Shown: in pieces, positions 34,412 to 44,768 of the stretch
How the letters are laid out: every line of letters starts with the position of its first letter
Position numbering within the stretch: position 1 is the first letter of the stretch
Assembly (NCBI RefSeq): GCF_022201045.2
Contig: NC_068564.1
Span: 1,922,001-1,986,000, forward strand
Direction: 5' to 3'
Length of the DNA: 64,000 nt
Source: Citrus sinensis
Lineage: Eukaryota; Streptophyta; Magnoliopsida; Sapindales; Rutaceae
Position numbers and translations under genes: made by a program
The notes under the pieces: model-generated
Told to the model about the DNA's origin: nothing
Databases searched by the model: none
Seen by the model: only the letters and a program-made list of their open reading frames with translations

Positions 34412-37236
34412 ATGAATATGTGGGTGTTCAGGAGAAAAGGGCCGTCTGGATTCTCAGCCTCATGAACAGCTGAGGAAGTTACCCAAGGAATTGATGCCGC
34501 TGGCCTCACTGCCATTGTTACAGGTTACAATTTCTTCTTCTTCTTCTTCTTTTTTTTCCCTGATTGTTGCATAGTCGTTTGTGATTACGAATTTATCTCC
34601 GTGTGATTACAGGAGCATCTAGTGGCATCGGTGCTGAAACCACACGTGTCCTTGCACTGCGGGGTGTGCATGTAATTATGGAGTTGGATCTCAGTTCTTT
34701 GGCCTCTGTCAGGAAATTTGCATCGGATTTCACCGCCCGGGCCTGCCACTAAATATACTTATGTAAGAAAAACAATTAAGTGCTTGTTTGGGATTAGTGT
34801 TCGAACTTTCAAAGGATCAAAAGTAAATTTTAAAACTTACCAAAAGTTGAGTCTAATATTTGATGATTTTTTTTAAAAAAAAATCTCTGTACTATGTTTA
34901 TTTACTTGAGTAATAAAATCAGTAAAAATTAATTTAAATAAGATTATTTCTATTTATTTTTAAAATATTTTGATATTATATTGTTGTTGTTATTTGATGG
35001 AAATTGTAGTTGTTTTTTATCATCAATTACTTTATGGCAATAAAATAATAAAAAATAAAAGTAAAAATATATTTCACTTATCAATTGTTTTGAGTTACCC
35101 AAAAAGAAAATAAAAAAATAATGAAATACAAAAACTTTACGCAATCAATATTATACATTCATGTTTATATACATGTAAGTAGTTTTAATTCAATCTTGAA
35201 TTCGATAATTAACCTCAATGAATTTTATCTCTTGCGTTACAAGTAACAAGGCAGGAATTTGTGGAACCCCATTCATGCTCTCCAAAGACAACATAGAACT
35301 ACATTTTGCTACAAATCACTTGGGTGCGTTTTACTAATTACAAATGTTTATTAATTTGAAGTGTATATGTTATTATCTGACAATATTATGTTAAGTATTG
35401 TCGACAATAACCTGCTTAAATGAATCTTTTTTCCCTATTTTATTAGTTATGGACTGATTGAATAATCCTTCCAGTTTTTCTTGAGTATAACCTTGTTGTC
35501 GAATTAATGATTTTATCCAGGTCATTTTCTTTTGACTGATCTGTTATTGGACATTATGAAGAAGACAGCACAAGAGAGTAACAGGGAAGGAAGAATTGTG
35601 AATGTCTCTTCAATCAGTCATTGGTGGCCATATGGCGAAGGAATTCGTTTTGATAAAATAAATGATCACTACTCAGGGTAAACACCATCTGGCGGAAACC
35701 CCTAATTACACTTATAACCTCCTCTAGTTTACGATGATACTTGGTGGAGAATGATAATTTTGTTCTTCTTTGAGGCAACATGATATGTAGCATTGCATCC
35801 ACAAGTTAAAGGGAAGAGTGGCCTCTATTTCTCAGAATGTAACATAGCTCAACAAGGCTCGCATGCTGTTGACACTGAGTTGGCAAGGAAAATTGTGGGA
35901 TTTCAGCTTGGATTTGATTAAGAAATGTTCTCAAAATTCATAGGGGCTGTAGATGTTTATGTTTAAATAATATGGATGGATAATATTTTAAAATCAACTA
36001 TTGATTGGCTACTTGTGTGTGCGCCTTGAAGACCTTAACTAACTTGCATATCAGTGGATTAAGCATCTGTTTAATTGCCTTAACTAGACTTGCTTAATTA
36101 TGAGCAGGTACAATAGTTTCTTCGCGTACATTCAATCAAAGCTTGCCAACGTTTTGCATGCAAATGAGCTTGCGAGACGTTTGAAGGTTAAAATTTTCTT
36201 CAAAGACAGAATTTTTTATTTTTCCTGATTCGATACGATCTTAATTATAACTGTTCATTGGATGTTTTCTAATTAAACAGGAAGACGGGGTGGAGATAAC
36301 AGCAAATTCACTTCACCCAGGAATAGTTCTCACCAACCTTTTCCGTGAAGGTGGCTTTTTGAATGGTATTAATTAACTCAATCTTTCACCATGTGCCTAT
36401 TTATCTTCTTGAATTTTATGTGTGTAATAATTTAGAATGCTTTTGTTGTATGAGTAACACATGTAGTGTGTGTGTGTCAAGTCTGAGTTTTCTGCTTCCC
36501 ATCAAGTGATATTTGTATGTAAGTTGTGGCTTATAATAATATATCTCACTTCTATTGTGATAATAAAATAATCTGTTGGATGAAAAAATAATTAAGCACT
36601 TGGTAAATTATAGTATTCTACTATGAGTTACGGAAACAGAATGTATGCATTTAAAAAATATTTGATTACTAAGGAGTTGTAATTTGTTGTATGATAGATT
36701 TTAAGTTATCTAAACTCAATAATAGACATTTTCATTAAAAAGGTACTTAACAAAAATAGACGAGATTACCAAATAAAAAAGTTTTAATATTAGTAAACAT
36801 GTGATCGATAGTAATTAATTGTGATCTTGCTAAAATTCTTTTCTGTCTGCTGCAGTTTTTCTTGGCTTTGTTGGTAAATATCTGTTCAAAAATGTTCAAC
36901 AGGTACTTTGATATTTACAGAAGAAAGAAATTAAATTCGATATTATGTGTTTGGATACATTGTTGTTGGCTACAAAGTTTCAAATTGGTTTGTTTTGAAC
37001 AGACTAATAGTCATATACGTATTTGTTTGTTTGTTCATTTTGATCTGGATATAACTTAGGGGGCAGCAACAACATGTTATGTAGCATTGCATCCACAAGT
37101 TAAAGGGAAGAGTGGCCTATATTTCTCAGAATGTAACATAGCTCAACAAGGCTCCCATGCTGTTGACACTGAGTTGGCAAGGAAATTGTGGGATTTCAGC
37201 TTGGATTTGATTAAGAAATGTTCTCAAAATTCATAG
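34412..37236 (+). pseudogene. Short-chain dehydrogenase pseudogene (TIC32-like)
   Basis: Nearly all exons of a classical SDR are recognisable: the N-terminal exon from 34412, the nucleotide-binding exon ([13 protein letters not shown], about 34605-34760), [19 protein letters not shown] (about 35248-35325), the exon at about 35520-35679 ending in RIVNVSS and [29 protein letters not shown] (36110-36187), [14 protein letters not shown] (36281-36365), LFKNVQQ (about 36856-36902) and the last exon to TAG 37234-37236. It is broken: TGA at 34463-34465 in exon 1; a deletion fusing HVIM directly to ELDLSSL, removing about 27 residues of the family; and a one-base loss near 34740 that shifts the frame. 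The catalytic YxxxK reads YIQSK, so it was once functional. An extra copy of the last exon sits inside an intron at about 35785-36000. Confidence 0.85.
35785..36000 (+). repeat. Internal duplicate of SDR last exon and 3' UTR
   Basis: About 210 bases match 37073-37285 nearly base for base, including the exon words GTAGCATTGCATCCACAAG and the 3' UTR words AATATGGATGGATAATATT. One added A (near 35890) breaks its frame. It lies between two upstream exons of the same pseudogene, so a piece from the 3' end was copied back into an intron. Confidence 0.88.
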
Positions 37237-38317
37237 GGGCTGTAGGTGTTTATGTTTAAGTAATATGGATGGATAATATTTTAAAGAATTGTAATAAAGC
37301 AGCAGAAGCTTTAGCACATTTTATATTTTGCTGTGAATTTTATGTTTGGATGGAAGACTTTTGAAGTCATCTATTGTTATTTTCTGCTTAGTGAAAACTC
37401 TAAGCAGGAAAATCATCTTTAACAAATATAATACTACTATTAAATATTTAAAAATATTATTTTTACTTTCGATGGGAGAATCATCTTTTACTTTTTCAAT
37501 TACTAATATACATTTTTACTAAAGAATGGAGTAAAGATTGACTATAAAATCAAATTAAAGATTCAAAAATATTTCGCCTCTTTCGAAATTTAACACATAA
37601 AATTATTTCTTAAAATAATATATCCTCTTCTAATTTAATTTTTCCCTAATCTTTTAAAGAGTTCACGATGTACAACAATTTTATGATGAATGGTTAAGAT
37701 TTATTTACTTTATCTTTTTTCATAATTTGATATACTATTATATTAATGTGTTGCACCATCCTTAATTTTAGAAGACAAATAAGAGTTCTAATTAAACAAC
37801 ATCAATTAGTATTCTAATGGTTTAATTTATAATATTACTTCTATATTCTTGATGGATCTTCTAATCAATTTAACGTAGTATTACATGGAAGACATAGCCA
37901 AATAAATGTATTAGAAATCAAATTTTGAAATAAATCAAACGAAAAAACAGAAAAATTGCACAAGCAATTAACAACCAAATGATTTCCGAGGTCAGTTGCA
38001 AGCCATACTACATAGTTGATGAAGGATAAGAAGCAGCAAATTAGTTTATACTAGGTGGGAGGTTTACAGACCAGAAACTATTCTTGTATGATTTTTTTTT
38101 CATATTTTTAGTTATTTATTGGGTTAATTTCAAGTTCCGACAAAAATTTTCTGTTAGATGGATTTTCTATTAGTTTGGAGAAAAGAGTTTGTCTAAAAAA
38201 ATTATAAAAGAAGAAGAAGAAAAAGACGTATAAATATTAAGAGAAAAAAGTAATCACTTATGGAAAGAAAATTAAAAAAATCTTGACCACTGAATACAAA
38301 ATTTCCATGCGTCATAT
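37237..38317. other. Intergenic, right half of a segmental duplication
   Basis: About 37525-38315 corresponds to about 27360-28245 in the same order, showing that the SDR 3' end, the spacer and the B3 gene were copied together. No separate gene seen. Confidence 0.75.
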
Positions 38318-38560
38318 GATCTTCAATGCACCGTTTGGTATTCAAGAAATGGACAACTTCTAACAGCTATGTGCTTATCAATCACTGGACTAAAGATTTT
38401 GTGCGCAGACGAGAGTTAGCTGCCGGTGACGAAATTGGGATGTGCTGGGATTCTTTCTATATATTCCAGATTCAACTTCTCTGTTCTTAAACGCGCCCCA
38501 ACCATTATTGTTCAAGACCACGCTAATGTCGTTGCTGATCATGATCATCATCAATTCATT
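38318..38560 (+). pseudogene. B3 domain protein fragment, copy 4
   Basis: Starts abruptly at the codons for SMHRLVFKKW and runs through HWTKDFVRRRELAAGDEIG to the C-terminal bases, i.e. only the last third of the B3 domain. An extra ATATAT-like insertion near 38458-38462 shifts the frame before the end. No promoter or N-terminus is present. It joins directly to the spacer that elsewhere precedes B3 copy 2, so a deletion of more than 900 bp removed the promoter and most of the gene. Confidence 0.87.
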
Positions 38561-38896
38561 CGCTCGCCTCAATAATGATATATATTCATCATGCATGAAT
38601 CCATTTTTGTGCAATACATATCGGAATATATTGAAGTTGGGGCGCGCGCGCTCGATTTCTTGTTTTTTTTTTTTTTATAAATAATCTAGACTTAATAGAA
38701 ACTATATATGTGTATATTACAAGTTACATCATGTTACTTCAGTTACATTATCTCCAATCAATTTTAAATACTGCGTATGAAAATTGACAACTCCATAGCA
38801 ACCGGCTAACGATATCCAAACAAGTCAATATAACAGAAGAATTAAGAATACTATTGGATCGTCCAACCTGTTGAGAAAAGATGGCATTGGCGGTTG
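38561..38896. other. Intergenic
   Basis: No gene or element recognised. Ends at the target duplication of the LTR that begins at 38902. Confidence 0.5.
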
Positions 38897-38901
38897 ATGT
38901 G

Positions 38902-40749
38902 TGATGTGTAAATTAGCAAGTGTACTAGTTGGCACAAGTAATATAATGAAGAGTTGAGTATCGTCCCAAAAAGATTGTATATCCTATTAGCTACCGAAAT
39001 TATTCTAACCCTAATTTATTTGAACAATCGAATAAGCGAATTTAAATTAAAATAAAATAACTAAAAATTAAATAAAGATGCATGTAGTAACAAAAAAATC
39101 ACCAAGAGATTAAAACATTAGGACATCCGATTTCACCATAACTAATCCAATTTAATCCTCCATCTATGCTATTGAAGTTTATTACTCATGTTGACAGTGA
39201 ATTTTCCTAGTCTATTCAATATCTTTTCTCGAGTAATATCAAAAATACCTTCACATATTAACCAACTATATCTCTATGTGAATTTAAATATGCAAATATT
39301 CATTGAGCTTTATGGAAATTCTTAGAAAAACTGTACGAATCACGTTGACACATCTTTGTCTTTCATTCAATTCATGCAATCCATTACACAGAGCAAAAAT
39401 ACATAAATCTCCTCTCGTTCTTATTATGTATCTTCAAATCATTTAAATATTGGCTATATATTTAAAAGTTTTAAACTAATAATGAACACTCATCCATGGA
39501 ATAATAAATTTAAAATAACATAAATTTATGAAATTAAATCTTCATAGTTAGGTTACATCGTAGCCCTAGTAAATAAATTAGTTCATGGGAATATAAAGAG
39601 AATTTATGAATTTAATTGGAAACATTCAAGCAAGATAATCGAGAAGAGAGAAAGGAAAAACTCAAGAATTAATGCGTCTTCCTCCTCCTCCAAATTGTTC
39701 TTGCTACTCTCGCTTTGGCTCAAGACTTGCGGCTGCCTTCGTGTCTCTTTAATTCTCCTACAAGTATAGCTTTTATAGTGTTTTTATTGTGCGCCCTAAA
39801 TCCTAACATGGAAAGGAAAAAAAAAAAACAAAAGCCTAGTCGCCACTTTTAAGCCCATGCATGTGAATAACCATTTAAAACAATGCCAAAATATTTGCTT
39901 CCTTTATGGTGCGTTTACTTTATGGGAATGAGAATGAGAATGAGGTAGAATGAAAATGAGTTGTGAATGTTATCATTATTAATTTTATTATTTTAGTTAT
40001 TATTAATTATTATTAATAAAAATAATGATAATATTAATAAAAATAAAAATAATTAATAATAACTAAAATAATAAAGTTAATAAAATTTAATAATAATAAT
40101 TATTATTATTATTAATGACATTTAAAATAATAAAATTATTTGTGATTTAAACAAGGGTAATTTAGGAAATATAAAAAAATTAGAAGGATAGAAAAATAAA
40201 TTTATGTTTAATTCTTATTCCCACATTTTCATTCCCAACCCCTCATGGGAACGAGATTCTCATTATTTATTTCCAAATTATGTGGGACCCACACAATTTA
40301 TTCTTATTCTCAAATTCAATTTTGTCAAGTAAACATATCTTTGATTCACATTCCTCTATTCCCATTCCTTATTCCAAGAAGTAAAAACACCATTAATATT
40401 TTCTAAGCTTGCCATTTAAATTGTCAAATGCCCTCCACGTGACTAGCGTGAAATTAAAAGCCAACTGACCTTTTCTTCTCTTCCTTTATTCTTCACGTGA
40501 TTGCCTGCATGATGCTTAAATTCAATCTTCTTTAATTTGGCTTTTTATTTCTTTCCCTTTTGCTTCCATATTATTTCCATTATACTCCAATTTGTTTCCT
40601 TTTTTCACTTCCTTTCACTTAAATATTTCCAATATTCCTACAATGACAAAATATAAAAATTAAGATAAAAATTAATATAATAAAATATAATTTAACATAA
40701 AATTAAGTTATGAAAGCATTAAAATAATAGATAAATTATGAGCACGTCA
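38902..40749 (-). mobile_element. Solo LTR carrying a nested MITE
   Basis: On the minus strand it begins TGACGTGCTCATAATTTATC and ends GCTAATTTACACATCA, with ATGTG directly on both sides (38897-38901 and 40750-40754). A TATA-like CACTATAAAAGC lies near 39780 on the minus strand, followed by a GC-richer transcribed leader, which fits the U3-R-U5 layout. There is no internal retroelement domain. The 486 bp MITE at 39907-40392 sits in the U3 part; without it the LTR is about 1.36 kb. The superfamily is not clear. Confidence 0.7.
39907..40392. mobile_element. PIF/Harbinger-like MITE nested in LTR
   Basis: Ends TGGTGCGTTTACTTTATGGG and, reversed, TGGTGTTTTTACTTCTTGG form inverted repeats, and TTA flanks both sides (39904-39906 and 40393-40395). 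The core is an AT-rich palindrome of TAATAAT runs. The word GGGAATGAGAATGAG repeats inward from the left end and its complement near the right end. No coding capacity. Confidence 0.8.
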
Positions 40750-40754
40750 ATGTG

Positions 40755-41280
40755 TATGGCCTGCACGCAATTATTAGAACATTTAATCCATTGAACCATA
40801 ACAATGACAAATTTTTGAAGATAATAAATTGTCATTGGGTGACCACATAATCCCATAATTTTGTTGAATTTTAATGATATGGCAAGGAAAAAAAATGTCA
40901 TCTTTCATTGAATTTGTGACATTAGAGTAGCTACGGTGTGCGAAATGAGCTTGAATTAGTAATGCGTGTTGTTAAAAAAGAAACAGAAAAGAAATATGAG
41001 CTTCAAAATTGTAAGTATTGCTAAATGATTTCAGGAAATAACAATGATACGTATAAGAAAAATAGTGTAAAAAATTGCACATATTAGAAAACAAAAGTAT
41101 TAACCATAGACAAAAAAAAAATCACTATAAAACAATATACATACATGTGTGTGTGCGCGCATGTATGTATGTATATGTATTTAATTATTTTCTAATGAGG
41201 ACATCCTTATTTTAACAAAGTGAAGATGTCCTCACTACAGAAACAGTGTATATGTATATCAACAAACCTCTAAAAAAATA
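40755..41280. other. Intergenic
   Basis: AT-rich; includes a mixed GT/GC/AT microsatellite at about 41147-41180. No gene seen. Confidence 0.55.
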
Positions 41281-42190
41281 TATTTAGTTTTATGCTCGTT
41301 AATATTTATTAGATTTGAGATGAATCAATGCATTAAATTTATTAAAATTAAATATTTAAGAATTTTTAATATTTTCTCTCTCCATGTGGATCACAGTCCA
41401 AACCTTTTTCCCTAATATTTCCTCTCTCCCCTTGCCATGCTCCCTCTTCCTCTTCCTCTCTCTTCTCTTCTCCTTTTGTCGTGCTCTCTTTCTCCCTCTC
41501 TCTTTTCTTCTCTTCTCTTGTTTTTCACTTGACCTGCCCTGGTCTTTTACTTGACCTTTTTGTTACTCTTTTTCTTTGTAATGTCAAATTAAAAAACAAA
41601 TGAATAGTCACAACCATCCAAATTAAAAGAGGACACATATTAACCATAAAAAAGAAAAATCAAATAAAAAACAAGATGAATAGAGGATCCAGTCCCCTTT
41701 GATTTCTTTCTTAATACACTCTTCCTCTTTGTTATACATAAAAACTTAGTAATATTGTAAAGGGAACAATAAATAAAATAAAATCTTGAATTTACTTTCA
41801 CGTAAAAAAAGTAAATCAAAATTAGTTCGTTTGAGGTCTTGAAGATCTGATCACATGGCCATGAATTCAATGAATATCACATAGGTAGAGCTTTTTCTTT
41901 CATTTTCAAAACTGAGAAGAGAGTTGTGAGATGAATTTGGAGAGGTTAAAAAAAATTTTGTGACTAAGAGGAAAAAATGTTAGAGTTTAAAAAAAAAAAG
42001 ATAAGAAAAGACCGGGGGGGAGGGGGGAGACCACAACAAAGAGAGAAATATTGGAGAGAAAGATTTGAAGTGGAGTCCACGTCGAGAAAGAAAATATTAA
42101 AAATTCTTAAATATTTAATTTTAATAAATCTCATCTATTGATTTATTTCAAATTTAATGAATATTAATAAGTGTAAAGTTGAAAGTATTT
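41281..42190. mobile_element. Foldback element with long inverted arms
   Basis: The left arm (41281 to about 41395) and the right arm (about 42070-42190) are inverted copies of about 115 bases at high identity, sharing AAATATTTAAGAATTTTTAAT and ATATTTTCTCTC-type words. The inner flanks also pair: a pyrimidine-rich tract at about 41400-41540 against a purine-rich tract at about 41990-42060. The element is about 910 bp, with no coding capacity seen. Long arms suggest a Mutator-like or foldback origin. The target duplication was not resolved. Confidence 0.65.
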
Positions 42191-42205
42191 ATATGTATGG
42201 ACTAT

Positions 42206-43712
42206 GATCGGGAGCCCCTCTTTTTTACACAAACTAGAAAATAGAATCGCGCTTCACGCGGCTTTGAAAAAAGAATTTAGTATTATTTTTTTTACTTTAC
42301 ACTTGATGAAACTAAAAAAAAAAATGAATTGATTTTTTTTTTAAGATGAAACAATCTTATAAAAAACAAAAAAAGCTATTAGCCAGCAATACAAATAAAG
42401 AAGCAACGCAAGATAAAGAATAAAATGAGAGAATATATTATAGAGTGATTTTATTTATTCTAATTGTGTGTGTACAAAACAAAAAGATGAGCTCTCCTTT
42501 TATAGTTACATAATCACTCTATGAAATTAATGAAAAATTATGGATCATAATTCCTTGTGAGATAGTGGAAGTTATAGGGAAGCTAGATGTTGCTAATGAG
42601 AAATAGTGTGGAGACTAAGAGATATATGTTCTAAACATCTACATTTATTTTAATAAATTCATAACACTCCCCCTTGGATGTTCATTACAAAGAATATGCA
42701 TCATTAAAATATTTACATAATTGTTATTGTGTAATAACAATCAAATTAATTATGAGAAGATGAAAAGCCAAATCTAAAAGAAAATTTCTCTATTTATTAG
42801 ATAATGGAGAATATACAAAAATGAGAAATGGTGATGCCACATCACCTCCTCAAGTCCCAACTTTATATATATATAGATTTTTATGAAAAATCTCAATCCT
42901 TAAATCATAATTAATCTAATGATTGAAATTAATGCTAATTTAAATTTCTTTTTTAAAGAAAATTAAAAAATTGGGCCTACTAAAATTAATAATATTATTC
43001 TTTGTAATTATTATTAACTTTTTTAATTCTACTTTCCTTGTTTCTCTTCTTATCTATGCTTCACAGGTGTATGGTGTTTCCAGTAGCAACAAATATAAAA
43101 GAAGAAATGAACACTGCTATATCATAAAAAAATATTTTTTTATTGGAAATAATAAAGAAATTTAAAGTAAATAGTAGAAGAAAAATTGATTTTCACGTTA
43201 TAGAGGCTGAATAAAGATTAAAATGTGTCCCTATATACATCAATAATTTTCTTTTTATTTCTTATGCAAATCTTAGCCGTAAAAAAATTATAGATTATAA
43301 TTGGATTGGTAATTGTAAGTGATTGCCCTAATTTCATATTTACCTATTGATTTTAGGAAAATATAACAAGCCCTCGTATTTAAGTCTGAGTTATATTCGT
43401 GCTCTCTGTCATATACAAATCACTTGTAACAAAAAAAATGTAGAAATTATCTACGAAGAAAAAGAAACAGAAGAAGAAGAATTAGTGGAGAAGATTATGT
43501 AGGAAAAAGAAGAAAAATATGGAGCATTGAAAAATAATAAGCGAGAAAAAAGAGGAAAATAAAATGGAAATAATAATATTATTAATTTGGTGGATCCAAT
43601 TTTTATTTTTTTAAGAAATTTAAATTAACAGTAATTTCAAACCATTCTATTAATTATGATTAAGGGTTGAGAATTTGTGTAAAAATTTGTTTAAAAAGAG
43701 GGGCTCCCGATC
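42206..43712. mobile_element. TIR element (Mutator-like?) split by a Helitron
   Basis: Outer ends GATCGGGAGCCCCTCTTTTT and its inverse are identical over the first about 20 bases. The inverted similarity then continues for about 130 bases on the right, but on the left it is interrupted at 42233 and resumes at 42878, exactly the span of the Helitron described separately. Without the insert the element is about 860 bp. No transposase is present. The outermost bases may extend a few further (GGGACAA... on the right). Confidence 0.75.
42234..42877 (-). mobile_element. Non-autonomous Helitron, 644 bp
   Basis: On the minus strand the insert starts TCTATATATATATAAAG and ends CTAG, preceded 10 bases earlier by a short GC hairpin (CGCG, five-base loop, CGCG; plus-strand 42248-42260). 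The base before TC is A and the base after CTAG is T. TC start, hairpin plus CTRR end and A^T insertion without target duplication are the defining Helitron marks. It carries a minus-strand LTR-like piece with a CCAAGGGGGAG polypurine tract followed by TGTTATGAATTT and a TATA-like CTATAAAAGGAG, probably captured copia DNA. No Rep/helicase, so it is non-autonomous. Confidence 0.85.
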
Positions 43713-44768
43713 TTGTCCCTATATATATGTGTGTGTGTGCGTACACTTAGGAGTCTTCAAAATTCAATCCGATCTACTCAACCTGTCTGATCTGTAGAAA
43801 TCCGATTCGTGAAAATCCGATCCATGAATTGGTGGATTGGATTTGATTAAAAATTTAAAAATCTACAGGCGGTGGATTGGATAGAGATTTATTTTTGTAA
43901 ATCCGCGAATCCACAAAAAAAATATTTATTTAATAAAAAAATTAAACATGTAAATATGACATTAGTACTTACTAATAAATAAATAAGTTAGAATATAATT
44001 ATATTAACATTATATTATATCTTATCGGATAATAATATAAAATAAAAATAATTAAATAAACATATATACTTTCCTAAACAGTTAATTTTTATGTAATGAA
44101 CTAATGATCTAAACAAATGAACTTTTTTTCTTTTTTGTGTTAAATATTTTGAAACCTTGAATGTATTTTATAACTTTATTTACATAATTAATTTATTTAA
44201 ATCTTATTTAATCTTGAATTTGATCGGTAAGAAAATAATTTTTATATTTTGTTAGTTCATAGATAAGATAGAATTAAAAATTTTTAGCCTTCAAACCAAT
44301 CCGCAAAATAGTGGATTGGATATAAATTGGCTCAAATCTGCATTCGATCCACAGACGTATGAATTAAATTTACATTAAATTTCACCAATTCGTAAATTGG
44401 ATTGGATTAATTATTTATAATTCACAAAATTGTGAATTAAATATAAATTGATGTCCGATTTGTGAACACCTCTGTCTACACTTTTCTATCTTCAAGAAAC
44501 CAATCCTTGCAAATTGAGAGATCCGACCCGGCCAAATCTAAAACCCAGCTCTAATGCCCATTTCTGAAGATTAAAAAAAAAAAACGACGCCGTCTTAATT
44601 TTTTCAAAAACCAAAATGGACCGATCAAATCGAACCGGTTTCGGATCAGCAATTCTAAAACCCTAAGCCAAAACCAGAACCAGAGCCCAAACCGCCAGAA
44701 CCCCATCGTTTCATTCATTTTTCTCTCCCCTTGGCTTGGGGTAATTGCACTTTTCCGAAAACGGCACG
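43713..44768. other. Decayed repeat and promoter of ribosomal protein gene
   Basis: From about 43745 to 44470 the words GTGGATTGGAT, AATCCG and GATCCA recur in both orientations, suggesting an old inverted or tandem repeat element whose boundaries I cannot fix. Bases about 44500-44768 are more GC-balanced and form the promoter and 5' UTR of the gene starting at 44769. Confidence 0.5.

Noticed and set aside
43745-44470. Possible telomere-like or satellite array of GTGGATTGGAT words
   Set aside because: Spacing is irregular and orientation mixed; most likely an old transposon fragment.
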